Of a DNA stretch of 64,000 nucleotides, positions 34,687 to 46,361 are shown piece by piece. Numbering within the stretch: the stretch's first letter is position 1; each line of letters opens with the position of its first letter. Under the pieces are notes generated by a model, which was not told the origin of the DNA, did not search any database, and was given only the letters and a program-made list of their open reading frames with translations. The translations under genes and the position numbers were made by a program. This stretch comes from Chiua virens (lineage: Eukaryota; Basidiomycota; Agaricomycetes; Boletales; Boletaceae): the NCBI GenBank assembly GCA_019787685.1, contig JAHNUO010000009.1:1550001-1614000 (forward strand), in the 5' to 3' direction.

Positions 34687-37600
34687 CTACGCTGCCCGTC
34701 GCGATCTTCGGGGGCCTGCGTTGTCTTGGTTGTCGTTTTGATGGTACAACGAGGAGCCTGATCGGTCGGCTGTCCTTTCGACAATAGACGTGCCATCCCG
34801 GAAACGCGTCCGGAATAACACATTAGCGTTAGTGAAAAGACCCTCTTTCAGGGATACAACGATGAATTGCGAGCCTTTGAATCGATTCTTGAACAATTGA
34901 CCGATGTGTTGGGTGTGCGACAGGTCCAGCGCCGCATCAATCTCATCCAGAATGTACATCGGAGCGGGTTTAAACTGGAGCAGCGCCATGATGAGAGACA
35001 ACGCGATCAACGACCTGGTTTGGGAACCGCATCAGGGTTTGACATCTATACCATATCCCGAACGTACCGTTGTCCACCGCTAAGCTCCGTAAGGCTCTGC
35101 TTCCATACAGATCCCAATTGGACCTTCACCTCAAGGCCTTGCATCAAATCTTGACCTTCTGGAGGTTGTAGCTTCGCGAAATTTCCGGGTAACAGCTCCG
35201 CAAATATGGCGCCAAAGTCACTGTAGGGGGGTATCAACGAGTTGTCCCGCGTGGGGGAGGGCTACCGATCTCACCCGTCGACCTTCTCCCAGGTTTTTTG
35301 AAGGGCGTCGCGCTTATAACGATCAAGTTCTGCGATCGTCTCCTCGATTTTTTGCTTGTCTTTTAATACAGTTGCCATCATCTTCTTTAACTCGGTTTCC
35401 TTCTTCTCCACGCTAGAACGGGTGATGAACGACGAAGGACATACGCTCATTACGATGGCGTACGTACGTTTCGATCATATTCATGACCTTGGGGTTCACC
35501 TTCTTCTTCATACCCCGTTGTCGGTTCTCCAATTCATCTGCCTTGCCGGACAGAGCCCCGATATCGACCGAATTGAAATCGTATGGAGATCCGGGCTTGC
35601 CGAATGACCTAAATACACAATGAGTTGCCTACTGTGACTGACGGGACACAACTTACTGGCATTCTTCACGAATCCAGCTATACTGCTTCTCGAGATTTGC
35701 CATGACTCCAGCTTGAGTGACTTTGTCCTTTTCAAGCGTGACCATGTCGTGTTCCAGTTTTTTCGTGACAAGTTCGGCATCGGAAATCCCTTTTTTGTGC
35801 GCTTTGATAGCCTCGTCGAGTTGCTTCAGTTCATTGTCAAAGTGAGTGAGGGTTGCGCGTTCTTCTTGCAACTTGGCTTCTGCCTTTGCATGCTTCGCCT
35901 ATGTGAAAGCTGTTAGTTTGACGGGAAGCATGTTGGTACAGGCACACGACGAACCGCGACGTCAGCCACCTTATCTTGGAGCTTGCTCACGTCTTTCTGC
36001 GCATTGTACGACTTGGCCGAGAGCAGTTTGAACCGCGACCTCCTGCAGCTTGTATATCAGTTTTCCATTTGTTCTTAGCAAACGGAAACAAATCAGTTTG
36101 GTTGACGGAATTCGGGGTTCACCCACCTAGTTCCAACACCGCTGTTTGATGTTCCTTTTGGCGCGTCTTGACAACCACAGCTTGCTTTTGAACAGCGCTC
36201 TTTTGCTTCGAAATCTGGTTCTACACGAACTTGAGTGAGCCAGACCATACGAAACGTCCGCGAGACTCTCACTTTCAGCTCGCTGGTCTTTCCCTCTTTG
36301 TTGTTCTTGAACTCCCGCATATCTTTTTCGAGTCTCTTGACATCGTCTTCAGCGGCTTTCTGCTTGTCTTTTGCAGCTTGGACCGCGTTTCTCAGTTCAA
36401 CGATGGTTTGCTTGTGAGACTCGACCTCGGCACCCAGCTAGACGCCATGCATCAGGTCAAAACAAAAACAGGAAAAAAAATCTATTTTTTCTGACCTTGG
36501 CTGCATTGCTCCCCCCGATCTGTTCATTCAACAAGCTAAGCTCGTGTTCCTTGATCTCCACATCCCTTGAGAGCTTCTTCCATCGTTCTCTCCTGTCCCG
36601 GCTGGCCCCTTCCGCTCTCTCCAACTCCGCGAGTCGAGTATTGGCCTGCTCCAAACTCCTCTCTGCTTCTACCAACTCCTGGACTCGCAGTAACATACCG
36701 TTTCCGCTGGGCGGAGCTCCACCACTAAGGGTTCCAGAAGGATCATAGACGTCACCGTTAAGCTGTTACAGAGCGGACTTTTGCTCCAAACGTGACTGCA
36801 TTAGCAGACTTGGCGTCAGCACAGACAATCGTGTCGCCGAACACGTAGGCCATGGCGCGCGCAACTTCGTTGGGGTAACCTATAAGCGAAAGTGCGACGT
36901 TCGCCGTCCCTTGAGAGAGTCGATCCACCTGAGCGAGCCTCTGCCAATAGTATGACGGTTGAGTGACAGACAATATGCGCGTGGAAAGTGTACATACATC
37001 CGGTCCCAGTTTGAAATCATTGATCTTATTGAGGGGTATGATCGTCACGCGCTTCTTGAGTTTACCTTTCTGCAGAAGATCTTTGCCAACGTTTTCGTCC
37101 TGAACAACGACATTGTATAACTTGCCACCGGCGGCTATCTCGAGTGCCGTTGCCTTGTCAGAGTGTTCAGGGGGGATCGAAGTCAACGTGGCAACGAGAC
37201 CTTTGACTTTGCTGCGGTCGAAATTGGGGTAAGGCGATGTGTAGTCGAAGCTTAAGTTGGAGAGACGGTTTTTGACAGCATCGCGCGCCTATAAGTGACT
37301 ATCAGCAACCATTGGATGTGATAAAGATTCATTCACCTCTGTTCGCGCACGGGCCTCACCTCGGGCCGTGCGCAGCTCGGTTTCGAATTGTTGTTGCTGC
37401 TCCGTGCTCCAGCCGCATTCAGACAACTGACGTTTCAACTTCTCAAGCTCCCCTTTCATCTTAGTGAGGTTCTGCTGTCCCTGGCTAGCTTCCCTTTCTA
37501 CCTCCTTATATCTTGCTTCCAGCCTTTTCAACTCCTGTTCGTTCATCGAGAGCTTCGTACGGTTCTGTTCCTCCTCAGCGACACCCTGTGCCAGACGCGC

Positions 37601-39032
37601 CTTGGCTTCCGCAATTTGGCCCATATAACCTCCTCCAGTGTTCCCGCTGTTGGACGTCGTCACACCGGTTAAGAGAGTTTGAAGCAGCTCCTCCGAGTTG
37701 GAAAGGGTGGCTTGTGCAGTGTCATGAGATGTCTTCACGTCCTGATACGCATCCTGGAGTTGGTTGACTTGACGTCGTTTATCGTCCAGGGAATCGCGCA
37801 AGTTTTGTAGTTCTCCGCGCGAAGCAGCGACCTTCTTTTGCTCCTCATCGATATTGTCGTTCGCGAGCTGAATTTGAGTGCGGAATTTCTCGAGCTCCTT
37901 GTCCAAGTCCGCAGCTTCTTCCTCTAACTTCTTCAATTTCCCTCCCTTCTTCCGTTCGGCTTCGCGTTTCTTGTTGACTTCCTCCCACATCTCCTCTGCC
38001 GCTTTGCACTCTTTCACCAGTTTCTTTTTTTGCTTATCCGCAGCCTCTTTCTCCAGCTTTTTGGCATTGATATCCTCCCCAGCTGCCTCAAGCTTTTGCT
38101 TCGTGTCGGTCCAGTCCCACGCACGAAGCATGCGGCCAATTCGCTCGAGTTCCGTGCGGTCCTTTTGCCAGGCGAGGAACTGTCGTTTCTCATGTCGAAA
38201 CTTCTCCAATTTCGGGGAAACCTCTTCCACGAGAATCGAATTGAGCTCCTGAACACGCTTATCCTTCTTATCCATCGTCTTCTTCGCTTTGTCCTTGCGA
38301 TCCTCAAACATGCGAGTACCAGCCGCTTCCTCCACCATACCGAGAATTTCCTGAGGTCGCATATTCAGGACCTGAGAGGCACACTGTCAATAAACGGATA
38401 GTGGTGAGCGTGGAGATGACGGACCTTTGTGATACGACCTTGCATAATCAAGAAGTTGGGGTTGTTGATATTCAGCTGGACGCTCTGAAAGAGGTTTTGG
38501 ACCTGCTTGCTGGGTAGACTTGTGTCCCGTTCAATAGGTATTTTGATATATTGGGCAGCGCAATCTGCCATCGGATAGTTAATAGACACGAAGCCCTTTG
38601 AGAGGAGTGACCTACCTGGCGAGTGACCTGTGATCTGCTTATAATTTTCCAACCCCACTGGGCTTTTCTCCCGATCCGAGTTGTCAAAGACGATGGTCAC
38701 GCTCGCTTTGGTGATACCAGCTTGACCACGCTTGTAGACGAGATCTTGTTGGTTCTGCGCACGCATCTATGAAATGCCTTTAAGTAGACTCATCATGGAG
38801 GGACGAGATTGAAAAACCTGTGCCATATTGGTGATTCCAAGAACGAAACATATCGCGTCCAAGATATTAGACTTGCCTGAGCCATTCAAGCCGGTGATGG
38901 CGTTGAACGAAGGATCCCATCCTGTTATTTGGGTCCGGACGGGATAAGACTTGAATCCTACATGGTCACTTTAGAACATAGTCTGGTAGTGTGATAAGAG
39001 CTACCTTCTATGACGAGCTCCTCGATCCGCAT
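34687..39032 (-). CDS. SMC2: condensin subunit SMC2
   Basis: ATPase core of condensin, which compacts mitotic chromosomes with SMC4. The start [10 protein letters not shown] at 39032 is the usual SMC2 head. Next exon: [15 protein letters not shown], Walker [10 protein letters not shown], then [35 protein letters not shown] and [17 protein letters not shown]. One long exon (37300-38360) holds the first coiled coil without breaks. The hinge lies at 36700-37270 with [18 protein letters not shown]. The second coil follows, then signature [15 protein letters not shown] and Walker [15 protein letters not shown] near the end, and the tail ends in RRSRRAA. SMC2-specific are the YKQIT and HIGQLF blocks. 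One-base insertions disturb the frame near 36762, 38506, 38525 and 38629, all in conserved sequence. Many introns of 50-60 bp occur, especially at both ends. Confidence 0.9.
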
Positions 39033-39549
39033 CCTTCATGCGACAGTTGATACCGCACGCGACGCGACGCGCCCACAATTCAAACGGCGCGCAAATCTCA
39101 GCATCACGTGATGATTAGATGGCCCATGGCAGCCTCACACGTCGCAGGGCGCTTGTTACCAGCGCTCGGCAGTGAATGATGCAATTCCGCCATCATAATG
39201 AGCATGAAGCGAGGCGCCCAAGTGTTCCTTTTCAGCACCTTCATAGAATTTTCCAACGGAATCGAGTTGTCAATGAGATGGACCAAGTCGGAGCGACACG
39301 ACAGAAAAGGAAGTTTGGAGCAAAAAATACGAACAAATTTCTACATAATCTACGTGCCGCCCACACTGACCTTCCCACCGTAGTCTCTGTATAGACGTGT
39401 CGTGGCCGTTTGCTTCGGTGTCGCCGTAATCTGTGAGTCCCTTCCGCTGAGCATCTAATACCTACCATTGATCATTTCACACCTTAAATCCTATAGTTAT
39501 TTCTTAGATTCGTCACGCGGTTCGACTGGTTTTGCCACTGCCTTTGAAG
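39033..39549. promoter_or_regulatory. shared divergent promoter region of SMC2 and the DUF262 gene
   Basis: 517 bases between two genes transcribed away from each other. No TATA-like or other box can be assigned with confidence. Confidence 0.4.
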
Positions 39550-42500
39550 ATGTCGCTTTCTGATATCTCAGACTTGACTGACATCTCCTCCGATGAAGAT
39601 GACGTACCACTCGCAAAGCGTAACACCAAGGCCAAAAAGTCTCCTAAGGAATACAAGATTGCCAACGTTCCTCCGTGCACCCCGGACAGCGCAATATACA
39701 GCCAAGTCACTTTATGGTACGATGGTTTGCAATGCAGCTCCCAAAAATTTATTCCATCGACAGACCAGATCATCGAGAACGCCATAGACCTTGATCCCGA
39801 GTACCAACGAGGTGAGCTTCTATTACAGGATAAATCGTATTGGAGGTTGGATCTAAGTGGGTTCATTTTAAAAGACGTTGTATGGCAGGAAGAAAAGCAG
39901 TCCGGCCTGATCGATTCCCTACTCCGCAATTACTACATTCCCCCAATAATTTTTGGTACGTGAAATTATAGCATAGCTTGTATCATGTTTCACAGTGAAA
40001 CACAAAGCCGTGACGATTCAAGACGACGGAAGTGAATTACGGACTTGTATTGATGGCAAACAGCGTTTGACATCGATTCAAAGGTGAAGTTGTACTTTCT
40101 TGTCATACACTCATTCACCTGAGCGTCGTTTGGATGAAGATTCTTTGATGGGCAGGTGTGTCTCTTATATCTCGTAGCTTACTCACCTGACTTTAAATGC
40201 AGATACCACGTTAGTCCCGATCGTAACGTCGAAGACCTAGACTTTACTGATTTCTCTTACGCGGTTACTAGATAAAGATTCGTGCGTTATCTCAATTCTC
40301 CCTTTGAGGATTTAGTTCACAAGCTAAAACTCGTGCAGATTTACAAACGAGAAGCTGTGGTTCAAGTCGAGCGCGACGAATACCAAACGCAAACTTCTTC
40401 CTCAGTACCTGAGAACGCAGTTCACGAACAAGCAGATTGTATGCATTGAGTATACAGAATTGAACAATGACCAAGAACGAGAGATTTTTCAGGCAAGCAA
40501 GCAAACTTTGGCGCTTTTCGAAATCTTACTCCATCTGATTATACAGAGGGTACAGCTAGGTGTTGCGCTCACACCAGCAGGTACATTTTTCTCGGTTCCT
40601 GCCGTCCGAGTTCACTTAACGTATTCGAAATAGAGCGACTGCAGGCGATTGCTGGCCCGTGGTCTACAACGATTCGTGAGATACAAAATCATGCTCTTGG
40701 AGAAGAGGGCTTTCAAGGTTACCTTGACTGGGGTCACGCGCGTGGTCGAGACTTCCAGTGCCTTGCTACGATTGGCTATCTCATCGAGAATCATCCAAAG
40801 ACTACGGTTCCCGGGACAAAAGCACTCGAAAAGTGGCTCCAGAGAACTGAACCCGTTCCGGCTAGACTTCGCGCCGATTTGCATGAAACTTTCCGGATTT
40901 TTGTAACTCTAGCCCGTGACAAAAAGTACAGTGGATCCCTCAACCGACCCACCCGTGTTTCCCCAATCGAATTTGTCATGATTGGAGTGTTGATCTACCT
41001 GAAGAGGCAAACTTTGTCGCTTACTCAGATATCCTCTGCTGTCGAGAAAATGAGGAAGGATGTACGCGCCTCCCACACGGACATCCGTTCAAACACCCGG
41101 GTCACGAAACATTTGACGGAATTTATGGCCAAAAAAATCAAGGTCTCCGAACTGAAGAGCGACGGAGAAGGGAATAAGCCCGCTGCTCAAGTGGTAGCGA
41201 AGGCAGCCAAGCCCGCCAAACGTAAAAGACCTATCTATTCCGATGACTCGGACTCGGACCATCTAGACCGAATTTCCAAGGTGAAACCTTCAAATTACTC
41301 AACCGAGTCAACGGACCCGGCCCCGGTTGAAGGTTGGTGACTTGTCTTGAGGGAAAGTCTACAAATGTACTGATTACATTCAAGCTTGTCAAGTCAAACT
41401 GGTAAGAAAAGGACAGGGGCTGCATCCACTTCCTCAAACCAGCGTGACCCCAAAGCCCTCCCAGCCTTCCGGGTCATCTCGCAAGACCAATAATTCGATG
41501 TCAGGCATACTTCCTGCACCGGCGGAAAAGCCACCTTTGCTTACTCCCGCGACAAAAACCACTTGGCATGGACTTCCCCCTCTGTCGCTACCATCCACAT
41601 CAAACGGTCACAACTCGCATACCATATCCAAATCGGAGTCTACGCATATTCCTCTCGCAGTGCAGACTGGCCCCACAATAAAAGCAGAGTCTCCACAGAT
41701 AAGCTCGCTGAACTCCCTGGCCCCGACTCGGATGTCTGTGGCTGACAGGCTAGCACCGATCCGCGCTGCTAAGGCGTCCCTCGTTTCCGGCATTGGCGCT
41801 GCAGTCTCCTTCTGTGAGCAACGGTGGCGAATCTCGGGAAATGCCTAGCTCGGTCACTCAAACAATGATGGGTGCTTCTCAGAACCCTATTGTTCCCCAA
41901 TCATCAGTACCTCAAATAACAATGTCGTCGCAACAACAGCCTTCGTCACATACATCATCAGTACACTCATCGCAGCCTTCTACCACAATCCCAGGGCAAG
42001 TCGAGGAGGTATTGCAAACCTTACGTTTGCAATTCCCACAACTTGATCACCGCACTCAAACCATGGGTAGTAATACTGTGAACTTACCTCCCGGTGGACA
42101 AAACTCGCAGTCCAATGGAACTGCTGGTCGTCCTATCACACCCATTCCGATTCCTGGAATGGGCATGAATGGCAATAATTCCTAGAGATGTATCCCAGGG
42201 GTATGGTAGTGTTAGCACACATGGGACCTCCAGTGCCAGCACGAGATATCCGCAACAGGCAGTCCGGATCGTATAATCGACCATCGTCTAGTTTGGGTAT
42301 GTCAGGAAATACAACCTCACATTATCACCTCCACCAACCGAGCGCGGGTTCCTCGATGCATACCTCGCATACGCTTCCCCAACGACCGCCCGCTGCCCTA
42401 GGCGCGCCAAATGGTTCCACGCGAGCAGAACCTCTCGGTCTTTCTAGATCGACATCTTCAGAGAGTACTAGTCTACGAGGCTCCTACAGCAGGGATCGAC

Positions 42501-42592
42501 ATCGTCCCCCAGACGAGAGACGACCCAGCAGGTTTGACCGTGACTATGATGTCAACCACAAAGGGCGGAACCGGTACCACCGGCGAACCTAG
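39550..42592 (+). CDS. DUF262-domain protein with long disordered tail
   Basis: The N-terminal domain matches DUF262, a ParB/Srx-like fold best known from the bacterial GmrSD/type IV restriction enzymes. Visible blocks: LDPEYQRDVVW (after removal of a 63 bp intron, 39812-39874, that stays open in frame), KQSGLIDSLLRNYYIPPIIFG, then CIDGKQRLTSIQRFFDGQ with the DGxQR motif. Later exons give RVQLGVALTPAERLQAI and a helical region to about 41100, then a Ser/Pro/Gln-rich low-complexity tail with acidic patches (DDSDSDHLD) to TAG at 42590. The start MSLSDISDLTDISSDEDD at 39550 is acidic and disordered. Frame joins around 40200-40290, 41810-41850 and 42180 are not clean; at 42180 one extra base is likely. 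Role in fungi is unknown; nuclease activity is inference from the bacterial members. Confidence 0.75.
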
Positions 42593-43306
42593 CCCAAAGG
42601 ATAACTGGGCTGGTTCGCAAGAGAGATTGAGGCTGGAGGGAGACAAAGTCCCTATGCCACGATGACCCACTATATAAGGGTGTACGGCGCCTCGTCTTTC
42701 GGGTCCTTGTCGGGCGTAATCGATCACATCTATTTGGGCAAGTTGTGGTGGAATGGAAGTCGAAGCTTCAACCCGGCGTTATCTTTATCATCCCGAAGCG
42801 TTCAAACGCTCATATACATACTTGGCCCGATTATCATTACCCCTGCTTTCGAACATACAGCATTACCAGCATGTTTCTTCAGTACAAATAATGCCTCTCA
42901 TGTTATCGTTCTCGTATGTTATATCCCGTTTACTTGGTACACATGTTGCATAAACTCGCTCTTGGTGCCTCACCACTTGAGGCTTGTATTACATCATAGA
43001 ATATGCGTTGTGCTGTCGGAAATGCTTGAGCTCCACACTGTGGGATCGTGCAAGTGCGTTAACACATCAGGCCTTTAGGCCTGGATGCAACTCCTCGAGG
43101 TTCCATACCAAAGCATCGACAGTAACTCACGAAAAATTGCATTCTCTGGCATCGGACAAGTCGAGGATACACGGACATAGAACTCAACGACCGCAATGTG
43201 GTGAAGGTAATATAAAAAATGGAAGACTAGCTTTTGATGACAGGTGCTAGACAACGCGTGGTTGGGGGGTTGATATTTGCTCGGTGAATAATACCTGACG
43301 AACCGA
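42593..43306. other. spacer without a gene
   Basis: Likely holds the 3' ends of the DUF262 gene (plus) and kish (minus), which converge. No family motif seen. Confidence 0.35.
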
Positions 43307-43684
43307 CTACTGTACCAGGAGGGTGACCGCCATAGCCTACACACGCGAGCGCCACATACGGCGAGAGGCGTTCGCCTGTCCCAGACGTCGTTGAGTCGGT
43401 GCATCCAATAGCAGGACCGAGTGAACGCACCTATACGCGCGGACATGAAGGATAAGCCAAGGATCCTGTATGACGATGCATGTGTGTACGTCAACGGTGG
43501 AGAAAAGACGAGGAATTACCCGTTCTTGTTCTTGTCGATGAGACGCGGCGCGACTGCGCGCACGTACGTGCATGTGCAAATCATGAGGAGGATGACGAGG
43601 AGGAGGGATTGGAAGTTGAAGAGTGCTGACTTGGACGGGGTCAGTTTCGGGTCGCTTGTCTGAGGGTGGGTTGGATCTTACCAT
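43307..43684 (-). CDS. kish (TMEM167/Ksh1-type) small Golgi membrane protein
   Basis: Very small, two-helix secretory-pathway protein. Exons: the ATG alone (43682-43684); 43520-43629 with [20 protein letters not shown] and [12 protein letters not shown]; 43431-43465 with [12 protein letters not shown]; and 43307-43375 with [14 protein letters not shown] followed by MAVTLLVQ and TAG. Introns are 43630-43681, 43466-43519 and 43376-43430, all GT-AG. The first helix and the GERLSPYVA block are the hallmark of kish proteins, and total length is about 72 residues as in animals and yeast. One extra base (near 43334, within VGMAV) must be skipped to reach the expected stop. Essential secretory role in yeast is established for Ksh1. 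Confidence 0.85.
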
Positions 43685-43964
43685 GCCGAGGGCACGGTCC
43701 CGGGAGAGAAGAGTTTAGCAGTGACCGTCACAAACAGCGGACTCAAGCTCTGCCACGTGTAACTTTAATTCCTTTTTCGGCAGGTCAGTGCACTCCATCT
43801 ATCGTTGCGCTACACAAACGAATATCTCTTTTTGTCTGCGTGCGTGGATTGCTGCAGTAACTATGTCGCTTTTGATTGTTCCAGTGAGTTTGTGAGTCTT
43901 ACGTTTTCTTATTCGAGATATTCCTCATCACCCTAAATCTGTAGAGATCATGAGACGCCGAGCC

Positions 43965-44830
43965 TCGAGGAGTGACCCAGAACGCCGGACATTTACCACC
44001 CATCTCCCTTGTTTGCAGATCCTTTGCCCATCTCTGCCTTCCCCACATGTTTGAATGCATAGAGTTTCGAATTCCTCTCCTCTCAGGCTGCAGATTTTGT
44101 CCAGACAGAATGTAGCTATTAATTCGCAGATCGCTGCCAAGGAACCCCTTGCACCCTCCCTCCCCAAAACTGTGCAAGTGTGCTATTTCTAAAGCGGACA
44201 AACAGCACTAACTCGAGCTTGTATACAACGTGGATCGCTCGCGAGCGATCACCTCTATCCCATCACTCAAGGATCTATGCCTTCGTCGGTGTAAACTTTT
44301 TCACGTCCCTGCAGATGACATTGTACCCGCAATGATGGTCAAGGTGTCTTGCCTCCAAGTGACCGATTACGAGTGTATTAGTGATATTATAATGCAACCT
44401 CTCACAACACCGTCTCTACGCGCTCTTGCCATGGACTACGATATACTCCCTTGGTTTGACTGGCTCCCTCAGCAAGGATGCACATTAGGTAGTGGCGTTG
44501 GGAGTCCTTCGAGGACGTACCATTAGCAGGCATGTTGAGTAACTACGCCATCACATCCTGCAGGACCTGCACGAACTTCGTGACATGATTGCCTCGAATC
44601 TCCTACCTTGCAAGTTGAGCTTGCTTGTTCCTGGAGTCATCTATTCTTAGTAGACCTGCAAGACTACCATGTCAGTACTATTTGCGCGTATGAGTTCAAC
44701 AAATTCAAAACATTGTGCAACTTGTTGAGCGGATGCAAGACCAATGTCATGTGTGTTCAAACCAGTGGGCTAAATGGTTCCCGTGGTGTGCGAAGAGCTC
44801 GTTGAGAAAGAGACAGCCTTGGTGATGTGG
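43965..44830 (+). pseudogene. F-box/LRR-like protein, broken
   Basis: Contains ISLVCRSFAHLCLPHMFECIEF, the pattern of the divergent F-box proteins common in this fungal group. After a frame change comes QIAAKEPLAPSLPKTVQV, then a leucine-rich-like block LKDLCLRRCKLFHVPADDIVPA with QPLTTPSLRALAMDYD. The usual C-terminal MQDQCHVCSNQWAKWFP is visible in another frame near 44735-44795. Stops and frame changes separate these parts, and no start was found. A second relative lies at 54044-54995 on the minus strand. Confidence 0.5.
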
Positions 44831-45184
44831 TCTGAGCAAATGTGAAGCTCGCTGTCATAGGGCATAAGTACGATCGCTGTTGGAGAGGGATCCTTCAGGA
44901 AAATGCAGGCGAAGTGGAGTATACTTCTAAGAAAGTGTGCACAAGATTACAATCCGTACGTGACGCTGCAACCGTCCCTTTTGAGCTTTGAGTCCTGACC
45001 AATCGTATATCGCCTTTGTTAGATCTCGGACAATTTTGCCAACATGCGCTAACTTAGGCTACAGAATCGGTCCAGGTCAGTGCACAGACCAGGCGGCCCA
45101 AAGGATTTTGATTGATGCACAGTTGTATGCGTGATGGACATGAGGATACAAGGGAAATAAGATAGCAAGCGGAGAAAGACAAGA
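44831..45184. other. spacer downstream of ribosomal P1
   Basis: 354 bases with no feature beyond the expected 3' flank of the P1 gene. Confidence 0.35.
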
Positions 45185-45819
45185 TCAATCGAACAGCCCA
45201 AAACCCTGCACGGAGACGACGAGTGACAAGTCAGCCTCGAGGTCCGAGATTACACCAGTAGATACGCACCATGTCGTCGTCCGATTCTTCCTTTTCTTCC
45301 TTCTTCTCTTCTTCTTTCGCTTCTTCTGGGGCGGCCCCAGGAGCACCACCACCGCCCGCTGCGGCAATGGTGGCAACACCCACTGCGGGTGCGCCTCCAC
45401 CAGCGCCGACATTCGATAGCAGGTCCTTGATGTTCTTGCCTTCTAGGGCCTTGGCGAGGAGCGTTGCCCAGATGGGCTCGAGGTCAACATCGGCAGCACT
45501 CGTCAATGCGACGATTTTGTCGGCCTATCGGCGAAATAGAATTCTATGAGTGCTCCGGTTTCGGGGTACATGACTTGACGGACGCACCGTGATTTCGGTG
45601 CCGTCGTCGGCGAGTATGAGGGCGGCGTAGGTTGCTGCGAGTTCTGAGCTGGCCTGTCGAGCGAGATAGGAACAAAACACTGGTCAGTAAATGGCTAGTA
45701 CCAGGGCTACATCCTTGGACTCGTCCAGCCATCCGGCCTCTATCATCATGGTTGACAAGCTCCACGTTGGATGACGGCAGCTGAAGAGAGCCATTCAAAG
45801 GAAAACTCAAACTCACCAT
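45185..45819 (-). CDS. RPP1: 60S acidic ribosomal protein P1
   Basis: Stalk protein of the large ribosomal subunit that recruits elongation factors. Four exons: the ATG alone (45817-45819); 45588-45653 ([18 protein letters not shown]...); 45270-45524 ([35 protein letters not shown], the Ala/Gly hinge and the acidic run [19 protein letters not shown]); and 45185-45205 (GFGLFD). The C-terminal SDDDMGFGLFD is the universal P-protein tail that binds the GTPase centre. It is split by a 64 bp intron (45206-45269). Other introns are 45525-45587 and 45654-45816. Reading is intact with no indel, about 112 residues, as usual. The long first intron may host a snoRNA. Confidence 0.93.
45684..45749 (-). 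ncRNA. possible C/D box snoRNA in the first intron of RPP1
   Basis: Inside the 163 bp intron right after the start codon are a perfect C-box-like ATGATGA (45743-45749, read on the minus strand) and a CTGA D-box-like motif (45684-45687), 66 nt apart. Ribosomal protein introns are common hosts for C/D snoRNAs. No terminal stem was evident by eye and no guide target was tested, so this is only a candidate. Confidence 0.25.
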
Positions 45820-46361
45820 TGTTGATGGGCGTGAAGTACGAAGACGACGTCGACAGTGATGTGGATGATGTTTAGCTAGGGCCTCCAGTATCCACAGAAA
45901 TTCTTTATCCCACGATCACACAGCCACAATCGCTCCCTATGATACGGCCCGGCGCTCACATCTCTCCCTGAAGATGGTCAAGCTGACTGATTCCCCCGCT
46001 AGGCTTTCCAATCTCACGAGAACCTATCGTATTTAAAACTTTTACGCTGAAAGAAAGTGTTGTATCTGATTACAACTGGCAGTTATCGCAAAATGCTCAC
46101 ATTGCGCCGGAATTGCCCGACACATGGACGAACATCTGAATCTCCGTTGGGGGTCATGCAGAACGCCATGAACCTCAAACATGCAACGATACCCCTGCAA
46201 ATACATTCGCATTGTCAATCGTCCCAATGGTAAATACGCAAGATTATATCGAGAACGTCATCTCCAAGCATACATCGGCATCTTCCATCGCTGTCTTCAC
46301 TTCACCACTGCGACGGCCTATCAAGGACGTTAGAAAGAAATGCAAACTGTGATCTTCAGAC
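45820..46361. other. promoter region of P1 and 3' flank of the OPT gene
   Basis: 542 bases between two minus-strand genes. A frame of 61 codons (46042-46227) has no motif. Confidence 0.35.
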
